The notes beneath the pieces are model-generated. The model was given only the letters and a program-made list of their open reading frames with translations. It had not been told where the DNA came from and made no database searches. From assembly GCF_019200975.1 (NCBI RefSeq), contig NZ_JAHTMR010000002.1, positions 632,991 through 696,990 of the forward strand: 64,000 nt of DNA, in the 5' to 3' direction. Shown in pieces: positions 19,986 through 28,606 of this stretch (its first letter is position 1; every line of letters starts with the position of its first letter). The position numbers were made by a program, and so were the translations under genes. The stretch comes from Pseudomonas sp. PD9R. GTDB lineage: Bacteria > Pseudomonadota > Gammaproteobacteria > Pseudomonadales > Pseudomonadaceae.

Positions 19986-20009
19986 AAAGGGAAGAGTTTC
20001 CCTTTTTTT
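19985..20009 (+). terminator. Terminator after marR-like gene
   Basis: AAAAGGGAA-GAG-TTTCCCTTTTTTT forms a short stem with a T-run directly at the stop codon. It separates this gene from the arsN-like unit, which has its own operator. Confidence 0.75.
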
Positions 20010-20018
20010 GCCAATAAT

Positions 20019-20033
20019 GTTGTTACTACCAAC
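20019..20033 (+). promoter_or_regulatory. MarR-type operator 3 (arsN promoter)
   Basis: GTTGTTACTACCAAC follows the same pattern as the two upstream sites with one arm mismatch. It is 18 bases before the acetyltransferase ATG, so the regulator probably controls this unit as well. Confidence 0.62.
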
Positions 20034-20050
20034 GTAATGGGGCTCCAACA

Positions 20051-20554
20051 ATGCGAGTTCGTTTAGCTGAGCCGAAAGACACTGTTTCAATAGCCGCCAT
20101 CTACAACCAGGGAATCGAGGAGCGTAGCTCTACGTTTGAAACGACTCCTCGAAGCCCGGCAGACATGCTTGATCGCATCCACTCAATGGAGCGTTATCCA
20201 GTGTTGGTCATGGTCGATGAGGCGGATCAGGTTGTTGGCTGGGCTGGACTCAGTAGTTATCGCGCCCGTGCCTGTTACGACGGCATTGCGGATTTTTCCA
20301 TTTACCTGGACCGCGCTGTTCGCGGTCAGGGGCTCGGCAAACAGTTACTTCAGTCACTGCTGAAAGAAGCCGAAGTTCGCGGATTCTGGAAAGTCCTTTC
20401 CCGCATTTTCACCTTCAATAACGCCAGTCTCGCTTTATGCGAAGCCTGTGGTTTCCGCCAAGTGGGGGTATATGAAAAACACGCCTGCCTGGAAGGACGC
20501 TGGCTCGACTGCGCGATTGTTGAGCGCCTGTTTCCGAACAATCAGCCAGCCTGA
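20051..20554 (+). CDS. arsN: ArsN-like GNAT N-acetyltransferase
   Basis: The 167-residue GNAT protein resembles the phosphinothricin acetyltransferase branch. It has IYNQGIEERSSTFET near the start, the acetyl-CoA loop VRGQGLGKQLLQSL (about residues 90-103), and FNNASLALCEACGFRQVGVYEKHA towards the end. ArsN1 proteins of this branch acetylate the amino group of arsinothricin, an arsenical analogue of phosphinothricin. The arsenic context supports that role, but acetylation of other amino-acid-like toxins is possible. The flavoprotein follows 14 bases downstream. Confidence 0.75.
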   Translation: MRVRLAEPKDTVSIAAIYNQGIEERSSTFETTPRSPADMLDRIHSMERYPVLVMVDEADQVVGWAGLSSYRARACYDGIADFSIYLDRAVRGQGLGKQLLQSLLKEAEVRGFWKVLSRIFTFNNASLALCEACGFRQVGVYEKHACLEGRWLDCAIVERLFPNNQPA

Positions 20555-20568
20555 AAAAGGAGTCGATC

Positions 20569-21885
20569 ATGGAAAGCACTCGCCTTCCCGTTGCTATCAT
20601 TGGAGCGGGCCCAGTGGGCCTCGCCGCAGCCGCTCACCTGCTGGCCAGAGGTATCACTCCGCTGATCCTGGAAGCTGGTCCGGAAGCTGGGGCCAGCATT
20701 GAAGAATGGGCGCATGTGAAGATGTTTTCTCCGTGGCAGTTCAATGTGGACAAGGAGGCGGTCAAACTTCTGCTGGCCAATGGTTGGACTCCACCACCGG
20801 ATAACGAATATCCAACGGGTCGTGAACTGCTGGACCGGTTTGTTCGACCTCTCGCGGACCTCGAACAGATCAAGCGTCACTTGCAGCTCAATACCCATGT
20901 TCTGGCAGCCACTCGTGTCGGTCAGGATGTGCTGAAGACCCAGTGCAGATCGGCAGCTCCTTTTTTACTGCGTGTCGCAGGGCCAGCGGGTGAACAGGAT
21001 GTACTGGCCAGTGCTGTCATTGATGCCTCGGGCACTTACCTGACACCAAACTGGATGGGCGCCCATGGCATCCCTGCATTGGGCGAGATCGAGCATGCGG
21101 CGCACATTTCATACGGCATTCCGGAGGTGCTGGGTCGTGCGCGGAATCGCTATGCCAACAAAAGAGTGCTGGTGGTGGGTGGTGGTCACTCCGCGTTTAA
21201 CGCCCTCCAGGATCTGGTGCGGCTGACACAGGAGGCGCCGCAAACCAAAGTGCTCTGGGCGATCCGAGGTAATTCTCTTGAGCGCATTCTGGGTGGTGGT
21301 GCGAATGATCAATTGGAAGAGCGCGGAAAGCTCGGCCTGAAGATTCGCCAGTTGCTGAATGACGGCGTGATCGAGTTGTTCAAAAACGTCGCTATCGATC
21401 AGGTTGCAGGCAATGGCCAAGGACTGGTCGTGAAGGTGGGAGACCAGATACTTCCACCTGTGGACGAAATCATTGTGGCGACTGGATTCCGCCCAGACCT
21501 GAGTCTGCTCTCCGAGCTGCGTATCTCACTTGATCCCGCGACCCAAAGCGCAGTGTTGCTTGCTCCAATGATTGATCCCAACGAACACAGCTGCGGTACG
21601 GTCAGGCCCCATGGCGCGATAGAGCTGGCCCATCCTGAAGAAGGTATGTTTATTGTGGGGATGAAGAGCTATGGCCGGGCGCCTACGTTCTTGTTGATGA
21701 CTGGGTATGAGCAGGTTCGGTCTGTCGTCGCCGCATTGGCAGGTGATTGGGATGCGGCCAAGAGGGTTGAGCTGGTTCTCCCTGAGACAGGTATATGCAA
21801 CTCGGATTTCAATGAGGCTGATGATCGTTTGGAGGCTTCGGCAAGTCAGAAATCTTGTTGCGGCACTGGAGGGGGCGACTTCTGA
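20569..21885 (+). CDS. Flavin-dependent oxidoreductase (ArsO/ArsV-like), arsenical cassette
   Basis: This 438-residue two-dinucleotide-domain flavoprotein has an FAD loop IGAGPVGLAAAAHLL (residues 11-25), a second NAD(P)H loop VLVVGGGHSAFNAL near residue 200, and the conserved VATGFRPD segment. It ends in SCCGTGGGDF with a vicinal Cys pair (C430-C431), a feature often seen in proteins that bind trivalent metalloids. It is cotranscribed with the ArsN-like gene. Flavin monooxygenases named ArsO, and ArsV, which oxidises methylarsenite, occur in ars islands. Assignment to that group is inferred from context and fold, not a specific signature. Confidence 0.7.
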   Translation: MESTRLPVAIIGAGPVGLAAAAHLLARGITPLILEAGPEAGASIEEWAHVKMFSPWQFNVDKEAVKLLLANGWTPPPDNEYPTGRELLDRFVRPLADLEQIKRHLQLNTHVLAATRVGQDVLKTQCRSAAPFLLRVAGPAGEQDVLASAVIDASGTYLTPNWMGAHGIPALGEIEHAAHISYGIPEVLGRARNRYANKRVLVVGGGHSAFNALQDLVRLTQEAPQTKVLWAIRGNSLERILGGGANDQLEERGKLGLKIRQLLNDGVIELFKNVAIDQVAGNGQGLVVKVGDQILPPVDEIIVATGFRPDLSLLSELRISLDPATQSAVLLAPMIDPNEHSCGTVRPHGAIELAHPEEGMFIVGMKSYGRAPTFLLMTGYEQVRSVVAALAGDWDAAKRVELVLPETGICNSDFNEADDRLEASASQKSCCGTGGGDF

Positions 21886-21933
21886 TGATGTACCACGTAC
21901 CTCGCCAGGATGCTGCAAAGGCTAGTGCACAGC

Positions 21934-21970
21934 CACCGAACCCGCCCTCAGCGACAGCGGCGGGTTCGGT
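21934..21970 (+). terminator. Hairpin after the arsN-flavoprotein unit
   Basis: ACCGAACCCGCC ... GGCGGGTTCGGT forms a 12-bp stem with a 13-base loop. There is no strong T-run, so it may be a weak terminator or RNA-stabilising hairpin. Confidence 0.6.
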
Positions 21971-22032
21971 TGAATTTATTCATTTATTAAGCATGCTTAG
22001 GTAGGGCGAAATTGCAGGCCAGGTGACCACCC

Positions 22033-22100
22033 GTTTGCATTCGAGCTGACCAGTCATTTGCATTGAATCCGACCAACGATTGCATTGGATTTGACCAGCA
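22033..22100 (+). repeat. Three tandem 23-base repeats, left end of a two-gene cassette
   Basis: Three units of about 23 bases (22033, 22056, 22079) share TTGCATT and GACCA in the same relative places. The first 27 bases recur inverted at 24931-24957 with two differences. Arrays like this, repeated and inverted at both ends, resemble transposase-binding sites of IS21-like elements. The region from 21971 to 22298 otherwise has no gene. Confidence 0.65.
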
Positions 22101-22298
22101 CCCTTCGCAACCATGACCGGTAAAGAACTTTCGATTTATGCCGTGGCGATAGGTAGCAATCGGCCAAAACCGGCCAGTCAATCACCCCTGAAATCCGGGA
22201 CGCTTCCCGCAACGCTCTGCCTCCAGCCTGCGCTGCTGACACTAAACAATTGCTGGAGTACGATGAGCATAACGCCATCATGCTAGGAAGGGACTGAA

Positions 22299-23405
22299 TT
22301 GAATAACGAAGCAGGGAAGGCTGATCTGGCGACAGAGCTAGCAACAGCTGAATTTGTTGCATCGCCGAAAAGAACAATGGTTACGCACAACTCGGCTCTG
22401 CAAAAAGTTCAACTTAATGACCGCTCTCTCGGTAAGCCATATTATGAGACCAGCGAGACGGATCTAAGATATTATCTCACCCGTCTTTTAGAAGATATAA
22501 TTGACAATACGAGAAGCCAGACTTTTAAGCTTGATGACAATGGTTTTATAAAAAAACTTCTTGAGGAGCTAATAGGCAGTGACTTTAATAGTGCTGCTGT
22601 AAAATTTACAGAGCGCCTATTGAATTGTGAGATTGAAAAACAAGATCAGCTTGGTGGTTTTACCAAATTGCGAGACGGAAGTCTCCTCTGTTGCCATTTC
22701 ACTGTTAACGGGGAAGAGCACATAGTCCTCGTAAAGGTAGACCATGCGGATTTCCTCAATGAGGCTACCCTGATGCGTAGTGCGGGTCTTCCGGAAAAAC
22801 AAAGGGCTCAAAAATGCGCAACATTTAAAGTAATTGGTGACCAACTAGATCCCATCGTTGTAATTAGTGATAGCAGCCCGCTTCTTACGGAATACTGGTG
22901 GAATGCGTTCCTATGTTTGACTCCGCTTTCCTCTCCAGAAACAAATACTCTAAAATCATTTCTAGCCTTAGAGTCGCTTCTTAAAAATCGTATACAGCCC
23001 AAGTCAAAAACTGACTATTGGACGCTTCGAAACTCCTTGGTTGGCTATTATACGACAAGGGAGCAATGTAGCTTTCCGGATATGATTGATGAGTTGTTTA
23101 GTGGCTACAAGCCCGACAGTTTAGACGTAAGTATGGAGAAACTGATTGCTGAAGCAAAGGAACTCCCCAAAAAAGGAAAAGGTTTTGATACCCTTTTCTC
23201 CATAGCGCCAAAGATCATCAAGGCGCGCATAAAGCGGCAAATCAATCTTGCTGAAAATGTTGATCTTCGAATTACTGGAGAGATTAACGACTTTACTGGC
23301 ATGTTCAACACTGGCGAAGATGCTGGACGAAAATATCTGAAAATCTACTCAGATCAAGGTTACGAAGCCTTTCATCGCAAGGCTAGCGAAAATGAAATTG
23401 AATGA
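22299..23405 (+). CDS. Unknown 368-residue protein, possible nucleoid-associated (NA37-like) fold
   Basis: I do not recognise this gene with confidence. It is AT-rich compared with its surroundings. The middle part (GGFTKLRDGSLLCCHFT, then VLVKVDHADFLNE, then WWNAFLCLTPLSSPETN) weakly recalls the order of motifs in NdpA/YejK-type nucleoid-associated proteins. The C-terminal third is Lys-rich (KELPKKGKGFD, IIKARIKRQIN). No signal peptide or TM segment is seen. The start is TTG 22299 in a poor context; ATG codons further in, such as that of MVTHNSALQ about 80 bases on, are alternatives. Its end overlaps the next gene by 14 bases, so the two form a unit. Confidence 0.6.
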   Translation: MNNEAGKADLATELATAEFVASPKRTMVTHNSALQKVQLNDRSLGKPYYETSETDLRYYLTRLLEDIIDNTRSQTFKLDDNGFIKKLLEELIGSDFNSAAVKFTERLLNCEIEKQDQLGGFTKLRDGSLLCCHFTVNGEEHIVLVKVDHADFLNEATLMRSAGLPEKQRAQKCATFKVIGDQLDPIVVISDSSPLLTEYWWNAFLCLTPLSSPETNTLKSFLALESLLKNRIQPKSKTDYWTLRNSLVGYYTTREQCSFPDMIDELFSGYKPDSLDVSMEKLIAEAKELPKKGKGFDTLFSIAPKIIKARIKRQINLAENVDLRITGEINDFTGMFNTGEDAGRKYLKIYSDQGYEAFHRKASENEIE

Positions 23406-24849
23406 TATTTTTTACGCATTAAATTCCAGTGCTATACATCTTAAGAGTGTAGAGAACGAACGTGCTCTGAGAATTGACTTTCGAGTTTCTGCAACGCACG
23501 TCGATCTAGAGAAACTTCGAGTCGCGCTCAACCAAATCAGCCCGAGAGATGCATTTAGCCTTTCCTACAAGCCCGACAATAGTGATTTCTCCACAGCTGT
23601 GAATAGCTCACAAACGGAAGAGCTAATTGAGTTCGCCGAAACATTAGACAGCATTGGACTGCCTGGAAAAATTGAATTAACAGTCTCGAAAAAAATTGAG
23701 TCATTCACAATTTCAGTCTATAGCTTGGATCTAATGGTAAGTGGCTGGAAAGATGGAGGATTAGTGCAGACTTTTGAGAAAATCTTGGCATTGTCAAGCC
23801 GAGCTTATTATCTCGAATGTTTCGAACTGCACAAACCCTACGCTACCGGGCTTTTTGTGTTCGGCCCAAAGCGCTTATCGAGTATTCCCCCTAAAAGCCC
23901 GGAAAATCCTAATAGAGACAAGATTATCGGCTTGCGCTCTAAGGCATGTAATATTTACTTGGAGGTCATTCAGAGGTTAATCCCCGATGATTTTAAGTTT
24001 TCTGAGGAGCTTCCGCACGATGGGGTATGTTTAGTTTTTAGGAAGCTACAGACTATCATCTGTGCCTCTTACCTTGCAGACACTACTCGCGGGGAGGCTG
24101 ATCAAAGCATTTCGATTCTGCTGAAAGGTTATAAAACCGCAAACTTTCAAGCGCCTAGCTTAGATAAAATTGCCACCGAAAACAGCAAGGTTTTTTTTGA
24201 TATTTATAGCTGGGCATACACTGATGGTAATGTTGTTGATAAGCTTGGGATATGCAGGAACGTAATTTCTATCCATGTAAATGGCGGTGAGTTGCTGGAC
24301 CTGAAGCCAGGATGCCTCGAAGCTATATACTCCAATTATGTAATTTATCTCAAGGAAAACCTCAAGCAATACGTCGACCTGAAGAACAAGCTAAGCGAGC
24401 AAATTCAGAAGTCTTCAGAAAAAGCTTCAGATGTGTCAAAAAATATAAACTCATATCTCAGAGGCTCTATTTTTTCTGTGTGCTCGTTCATTTTTTCAGT
24501 CTTTTTGATCAGGTCTTTAGGCAAGACTACTACAGATCCAATATTAAATGATGGTGCATACAGTATTTTTCTTTTGCTAATGTTTGTTTCTGTGTTGGTG
24601 TTATCATACGCGGTAACCGAAACCAACTCTGAGCTTAGGCGATATAAGAGAAACTACAAAAGCTTCCAAAATAGATATACTGATCTAATCAGTTCTGAAG
24701 ACCTTAATCTTATATTTTCAAACAATAAAGATTATAACGGAGATATTGCCTACATCAAATCGTCTCGTAGGCGGGCTGTCTGTCTATGGCTGATTTCATT
24801 AATTGTGATTTTTGGCTTCGTAACCTTCATCTATCTGAAGCGATTGTAG
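23392..24849 (+). CDS. Unknown 485-residue protein with three C-terminal membrane helices
   Basis: It is unrecognised. About 350 soluble residues with no familiar motif are followed by a predicted coiled region (about 320-352, LKNKLSEQIQKSSEKASD) and TM helices at about 359-377, 388-408 and 463-482. A charged soluble loop (409-461) lies between the last two. The base composition is AT-rich like its partner. The start overlaps the upstream gene, so translation is probably coupled. A soluble sensor-like partner next to a membrane protein, inside a small mobile cassette with no metal genes, is a layout seen in abortive-infection defence. This is an inference; no toxin or nuclease signature is visible. 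Confidence 0.6.
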   Translation: MKLNDIFYALNSSAIHLKSVENERALRIDFRVSATHVDLEKLRVALNQISPRDAFSLSYKPDNSDFSTAVNSSQTEELIEFAETLDSIGLPGKIELTVSKKIESFTISVYSLDLMVSGWKDGGLVQTFEKILALSSRAYYLECFELHKPYATGLFVFGPKRLSSIPPKSPENPNRDKIIGLRSKACNIYLEVIQRLIPDDFKFSEELPHDGVCLVFRKLQTIICASYLADTTRGEADQSISILLKGYKTANFQAPSLDKIATENSKVFFDIYSWAYTDGNVVDKLGICRNVISIHVNGGELLDLKPGCLEAIYSNYVIYLKENLKQYVDLKNKLSEQIQKSSEKASDVSKNINSYLRGSIFSVCSFIFSVFLIRSLGKTTTDPILNDGAYSIFLLLMFVSVLVLSYAVTETNSELRRYKRNYKSFQNRYTDLISSEDLNLIFSNNKDYNGDIAYIKSSRRRAVCLWLISLIVIFGFVTFIYLKRL

Positions 24850-24930
24850 TATCGGAAATGCCTCATCGACTGGCCATTTTGGGTCGTTCTCTGCCGGCCT
24901 GACTACGAAGCGTGCGGGTCAAGTTCGATG

Positions 24931-24957
24931 AAATGACTGGTCAGGTCGGATGCAAAC
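24931..24957 (-). repeat. Inverted copy of the cassette end repeat
   Basis: The reverse complement matches 22033-22059 at 25 of 27 bases. A second, weaker unit lies just inside it. Further inside, the stretch 24866-24887 is an imperfect inverted match of 22160-22181 (both contain GGCCAGTC on the corresponding strand), so the inverted similarity extends beyond the core. It marks the right edge of the two-gene cassette. Confidence 0.65.
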
Positions 24958-24977
24958 AGGAGGGCAATTCTGTGCAA

Positions 24978-25234
24978 TTACCCGATAGCCTTGAGCGCTT
25001 TCTTGTCGCCTGACTTGACAGTTACCCCGTCTGGGCCTGCACCAATTCCGTAGAATGATTGGGCGGCTCCCCGTGCGCTATGAAGTCTTTTTGCTGCTCT
25101 ATCCTTCACGAAAGCCCCCCAATTCGAACGGCGTCCACTTGGGTAGCAAACCCAGGTTTGTCGTACTGGTTCGCGAAGCTGAGGCTCGCAAATAGGCAAG
25201 TCCATAAAGCAGCTGTGATCGTCAGTTTTTTCAT
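24978..25234 (-). pseudogene. Frameshifted small secreted protein
   Basis: ATG 25234 follows a good AGGAG site and encodes MKKLTITAALWTCLFASLSF, a signal peptide, but the frame stops after 42 codons. A different frame (SNWGAFVKDRAAKRLHSARG onward) stays open to a stop at 24978 and looks like the mature part. A one-base change near 25125-25160 would join them. The family is not recognised. The remainder of 24850-25501 holds only the cassette edge and the ars operator. Confidence 0.4.
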
Positions 25235-25461
25235 TCGTCTGTCTCCTGGTTATGCGAACAGGAGTGAGACTATTTCTGTTTGAATGACTCACTCATTACA
25301 AAATTCGAATATACAATTTTCCAAATATTTCTGAAGCGTTTCGCCAAGTGAATAGCCTGCTGCTCACCTTAAGACCAGGGCTTTTAGCCGATTATCCTCG
25401 ATAGGAATCGGGGTCTTCCGGAATTATTCCGTCGCTGAACCTTTACCTTACATGCGGAAAA

Positions 25462-25487
25462 ACATATATTCGTTAAACCGCATATGA
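25462..25487 (+). promoter_or_regulatory. Probable ArsR operator of the ars operon
   Basis: A CATAT...CATATG inverted repeat surrounds ATTCGTTAAACCG, in line with ArsR boxes (ATTCG-N-CGCATAT-like). It lies 15 bases before the first ars gene at 25502, so ArsR would block the whole operon. Confidence 0.62.
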
Positions 25488-25501
25488 GCTGAGGCTTCAC
25501 A

Positions 25502-25915
25502 ATGACCAGCAAAGCCCGTGTCCTATTCGTCTGTACCGCAAACGCTGCACGATCTCAGTTGGCCCAAGCGTTGCTGAGGCATACCGACTCAGAGCATTTC
25601 GAGGCGTTCAGCGCCGGCACAACTCCGACTCAGGTAGATCCACGCACCTTTGAGGCGCTTTCACACATAGGTGTGAGCACCGAAGGATTACGTAGCAAGT
25701 CGATAGACGAGTTCCGTGGTGAGCGTTTCGATTACGTCATCACCTTGTGTGATAAAGCCGCAGCGGAATGCCTGTCTTTACCTGGAGCCGGTGAGGCATT
25801 GGCCTGGAGTTTTGAGGACCCGGTCACCAGCACCAAACCCGATGCCTTCCGTCACACCCTTCATGAAATTCATGAGCGCATCAAGATGTTCGTCTTGGTC
25901 AAAAACAAACACTGA
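25502..25915 (+). CDS. arsC: LMW-phosphatase-type arsenate reductase (thioredoxin-coupled type)
   Basis: The 137-residue protein has the phosphatase-like loop VCTANAARS with nucleophile C11, and two further Cys in TLCDKAAAECL. The latter matches the Cys pair of the thioredoxin-linked ArsC (pI258 type). It reduces arsenate to arsenite in the cytosol. It is the first gene of the operon; arsR follows by nine bases. A second reductase of the same fold occurs two genes later. A purely regulatory phosphatase role is less likely given the spacing of the cysteines. Confidence 0.82.
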   Translation: MTSKARVLFVCTANAARSQLAQALLRHTDSEHFEAFSAGTTPTQVDPRTFEALSHIGVSTEGLRSKSIDEFRGERFDYVITLCDKAAAECLSLPGAGEALAWSFEDPVTSTKPDAFRHTLHEIHERIKMFVLVKNKH

Positions 25916-25924
25916 GAAAACGAT

Positions 25925-26296
25925 ATGGCTGACCATCTGACACCGACCACTGTTTTCAAATGCCTGGCTGACGACACTCGGGTGCGCACGATGCTGCTCA
26001 TCACCCGCGAAGGAGAGCTATGTGTTTGCGAGCTGACCTGCGCGTTGAACGAGAGTCAGCCAAAAATCTCCAGGCACCTGGCGCAACTGCGTACTTGCGG
26101 CCTGTTGTCTGACCGTCGCCAAGGCCAATGGGTTTATTACCGCCTGCACCCGAATCTCCCTGATTGGGTTCATCAAGTGCTGACCACTGTGCTGGAAAGC
26201 AACAAGCACTGGTTAAGTCCAGATGCCAAACGCCTTGATGAAATGGGTGACCGTCCTGAACGTGCAGCCGTGTGCTGTGAAAGCAAAATCGCCTGA
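25925..26296 (+). CDS. arsR: ArsR-family arsenite-responsive repressor
   Basis: This 123-residue winged-helix protein carries the metalloid-binding ELCVCELTCAL segment at the start of the DNA-binding helices and a recognition helix in ESQPKISRHLAQLR. This is the classic ArsR site, in which arsenite binding by the cysteines releases DNA. The C-terminus ends CCESKIA, giving extra thiols. It sits second in the operon it presumably controls. Confidence 0.93.
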   Translation: MADHLTPTTVFKCLADDTRVRTMLLITREGELCVCELTCALNESQPKISRHLAQLRTCGLLSDRRQGQWVYYRLHPNLPDWVHQVLTTVLESNKHWLSPDAKRLDEMGDRPERAAVCCESKIA

Positions 26297-26323
26297 TTCC
26301 GCCTTCGACTACGAGACCCCTCA

Positions 26324-26794
26324 ATGAAAATCCTGTTTCTCTGCACTGCCAATAGCTGCCGCAGCATCCTTTGTGAAGCGGTCTTCAATCACTTGGCACC
26401 GGAAGGCATGAAAGCCTACAGCGCGGGCAGTCAGCCCAAAGGTGAAGTGCATCCGCTGAGTCTCAAGACGTTGGAAAACGCTGGTATGTCGACGCTCGGG
26501 CTGTTCAGTAAGTCCAGCGATGTCCATGTGAACTTGGCACCTGATTTCGTCATCACGGTGTGCGACAAGGCTGCCGGTGAAGCCTGCCCGGTATTTTTTG
26601 GGCCGGCCGTTAAGGCCCACTGGGGGCTGGCTGACCCTTCGGAATACCACGGGACTCAGGAAGAGATCGAGGCGGCTTTTGAAGCCACGTTGGAGCAGAT
26701 CAGAACCCGTATTGAAGCCTTCCTGGCATTACCGCTTTCGCAACTGAGTGCCGAACAGCTCAAGGCAGAGCTGGCCCTGATTGGCACGCTGTAA
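26324..26794 (+). CDS. arsC: Arsenate reductase ArsC (LMW-phosphatase family)
   Basis: The 156-residue protein has [15 protein letters not shown] as catalytic loop, [14 protein letters not shown] with the resolving Cys pair, and WGLADPSEY as the DP loop. It is longer at the C-terminus than the first reductase and is the form usually found between arsR and acr3 in Pseudomonas. It supplies arsenite for Acr3 export. Confidence 0.92.
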   Translation: MKILFLCTANSCRSILCEAVFNHLAPEGMKAYSAGSQPKGEVHPLSLKTLENAGMSTLGLFSKSSDVHVNLAPDFVITVCDKAAGEACPVFFGPAVKAHWGLADPSEYHGTQEEIEAAFEATLEQIRTRIEAFLALPLSQLSAEQLKAELALIGTL

Positions 26795-26811
26795 CCACAG
26801 GAGCAATGACC

Positions 26812-27885
26812 ATGAGTAAAAGCCGCCTTTCCTTCCTGGACCGATACCTGACGCTGTGGATTTTTCTCGCCATGGCCTTGGGCATCGGTTTGGGGAGCCT
26901 GTTCGAAGGCTGGCCGCAGTGGCTCAACAGTCTTTCCGTGGGCACAACCAACATACCCATCGCTATCGGCTTGATCGTGATGATGTATCCGCCTCTGGCC
27001 AAGGTTCGTTATGAGGAGCTGCCGGAAGTGTTCAAAGACAAGCGCATCCTCGTTTTGTCCTTGGTCCAGAACTGGGTCATCGGCCCGGTTTTGATGTTCG
27101 CACTGGCGATCATCTTCTTGCGGGACCAGCCGGAATACATGACCGGTCTGATCCTGATCGGCTTGGCTCGTTGCATCGCGATGGTGCTGGTCTGGAATCA
27201 GATCGCGGGTGGCAACAAACAGTACGTCGCCGGATTGGTGGCGTTCAACAGCATCTTCCAGATCCTGTTTTTCAGTGTGTATGCCTGGGTCTTCCTCGGT
27301 CTGCTGCCGCCGCTGTTTGGGTTGGAAGGCAGTGTGATTGAGACCAGCTTTGTCAGCATTGCCGAGTCCGTCCTGATCTACCTGGGTGTGCCGTTCCTGG
27401 CGGGCTTCCTGACCCGTAAGATTCTCATTGCCCGTAAAGGTGAGGCTTGGTTTCAGGACCGCTTCATTCCAAAGATCAGCCCGATGACGCTGGTGGCACT
27501 GCTGTTGACCATCGTGGCCATGTTCAGCCTCAAGGGCGATGTGGTGCTGCAATTGCCATTCGACGTATTGCGCATCGCGATCCCTCTGACGATCTACTTC
27601 GTGGTGATGTTTTTCATCAGCTTCTGGATGGGCAAGCTGCTCAAGGCTGACTACCCGCGCACCACCGCATTGGCTTTCACAGCCGCAAGCAACAACTTCG
27701 AACTGGCGATTGCCGTGGCCATTGCCACCTTTGGCCTGGCTTCCCCGGTCGCCTTTGCCACGGTGATTGGTCCGCTGGTGGAAGTACCGGTTCTGATTTC
27801 CCTGGTCGGTGTGGCCCTTTGGCTGAAACGCCGCTGGTTCGATGAATCCAAGAGCGCCATTGCGCAGGACAAAGACTATGTTTGA
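26812..27885 (+). CDS. acr3: Arsenite efflux permease Acr3
   Basis: This 357-residue membrane protein has about ten TM helices. [18 protein letters not shown] carries the conserved Cys of the fourth helix needed for arsenite transport, and [17 protein letters not shown] is the second conserved block. There are two in-frame ATGs (26806 and 26812). The AGGAG at 26799-26803 is only two bases from the first but eight from the second, so 26812 is preferred. The stop overlaps arsH by eight bases. Confidence 0.94.
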   Translation: MSKSRLSFLDRYLTLWIFLAMALGIGLGSLFEGWPQWLNSLSVGTTNIPIAIGLIVMMYPPLAKVRYEELPEVFKDKRILVLSLVQNWVIGPVLMFALAIIFLRDQPEYMTGLILIGLARCIAMVLVWNQIAGGNKQYVAGLVAFNSIFQILFFSVYAWVFLGLLPPLFGLEGSVIETSFVSIAESVLIYLGVPFLAGFLTRKILIARKGEAWFQDRFIPKISPMTLVALLLTIVAMFSLKGDVVLQLPFDVLRIAIPLTIYFVVMFFISFWMGKLLKADYPRTTALAFTAASNNFELAIAVAIATFGLASPVAFATVIGPLVEVPVLISLVGVALWLKRRWFDESKSAIAQDKDYV

Positions 27886-28594
27886 TGACCACATCCCCCA
27901 ACTCGATACCGAACTGGTCGATCTCCCATCGACTGACAAGCTGGGCATCGAGATGACCTCTATCCATAAGCCACGCATTTTGCTGCTGTACGGATCGACC
28001 CGTGAGAGGTCCTTCAGTCGCCTGCTGGTCGAGGAGGCCGCTCGATTGCTGGAGCACTTCGGCGCCGAGGCGCGGGTTTTCAATCCGTCGGGCTTGCCGC
28101 TGCCAGACGACGCTCCCGACGATCACCCCCGTGTGAAGGAACTGCGCGAGCTGATGCTGTGGTCCGAGGGGCAGGTCTGGTGCTCTCCAGAACGTCACGG
28201 TTCCATGAGCGCAGTATTCAAGGCGCAGATCGACTGGGTGCCACTCGCGATGGGCGCGGTACGCCCGACCCAGGGCAAAACCCTCGCGGTCATGCAGGTA
28301 TGCGGTGGCTCGCAGTCGTTCAACGTGGTCAATCAGCTGAGAGTGCTGGGACGTTGGATGCGCATGTTCACCATCCCCAACCAATCCTCTGTGCCGAAGG
28401 CCTATATGGAATTCGACGACAACGGTCGGATGAAGCCTTCTCCGTTCTACGACCGTGTCGTTGATGTGATGGAAGAGTTGGTGAAATTCACGCTGCTGCT
28501 TCGCGACCGTCAGGACTATCTGGTGGATCGTTACTCCGAGCGCAAGGAATCGGCGGAAGAACTCATGAAACGTGTCAATCAGCGCTCCATCTGA
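27878..28594 (+). CDS. arsH: ArsH, NADPH-dependent FMN reductase / organoarsenical oxidase
   Basis: This 238-residue flavodoxin-like protein has the FMN-binding [12 protein letters not shown], the ArsH-typical [17 protein letters not shown] and a [13 protein letters not shown] segment. ArsH oxidises trivalent methyl- and aromatic arsenicals to the less toxic pentavalent forms. Translation is coupled to acr3. The 238-residue length fits the family. Confidence 0.93.
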   Translation: MFDDHIPQLDTELVDLPSTDKLGIEMTSIHKPRILLLYGSTRERSFSRLLVEEAARLLEHFGAEARVFNPSGLPLPDDAPDDHPRVKELRELMLWSEGQVWCSPERHGSMSAVFKAQIDWVPLAMGAVRPTQGKTLAVMQVCGGSQSFNVVNQLRVLGRWMRMFTIPNQSSVPKAYMEFDDNGRMKPSPFYDRVVDVMEELVKFTLLLRDRQDYLVDRYSERKESAEELMKRVNQRSI

Positions 28595-28606
28595 GGATTT
28601 TTCACT

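Noticed and set aside
19377..20090. 237-residue minus-strand frame opposite the MarR gene
   Set aside because: It overlaps the regulator, terminator and operators and shows no protein features.
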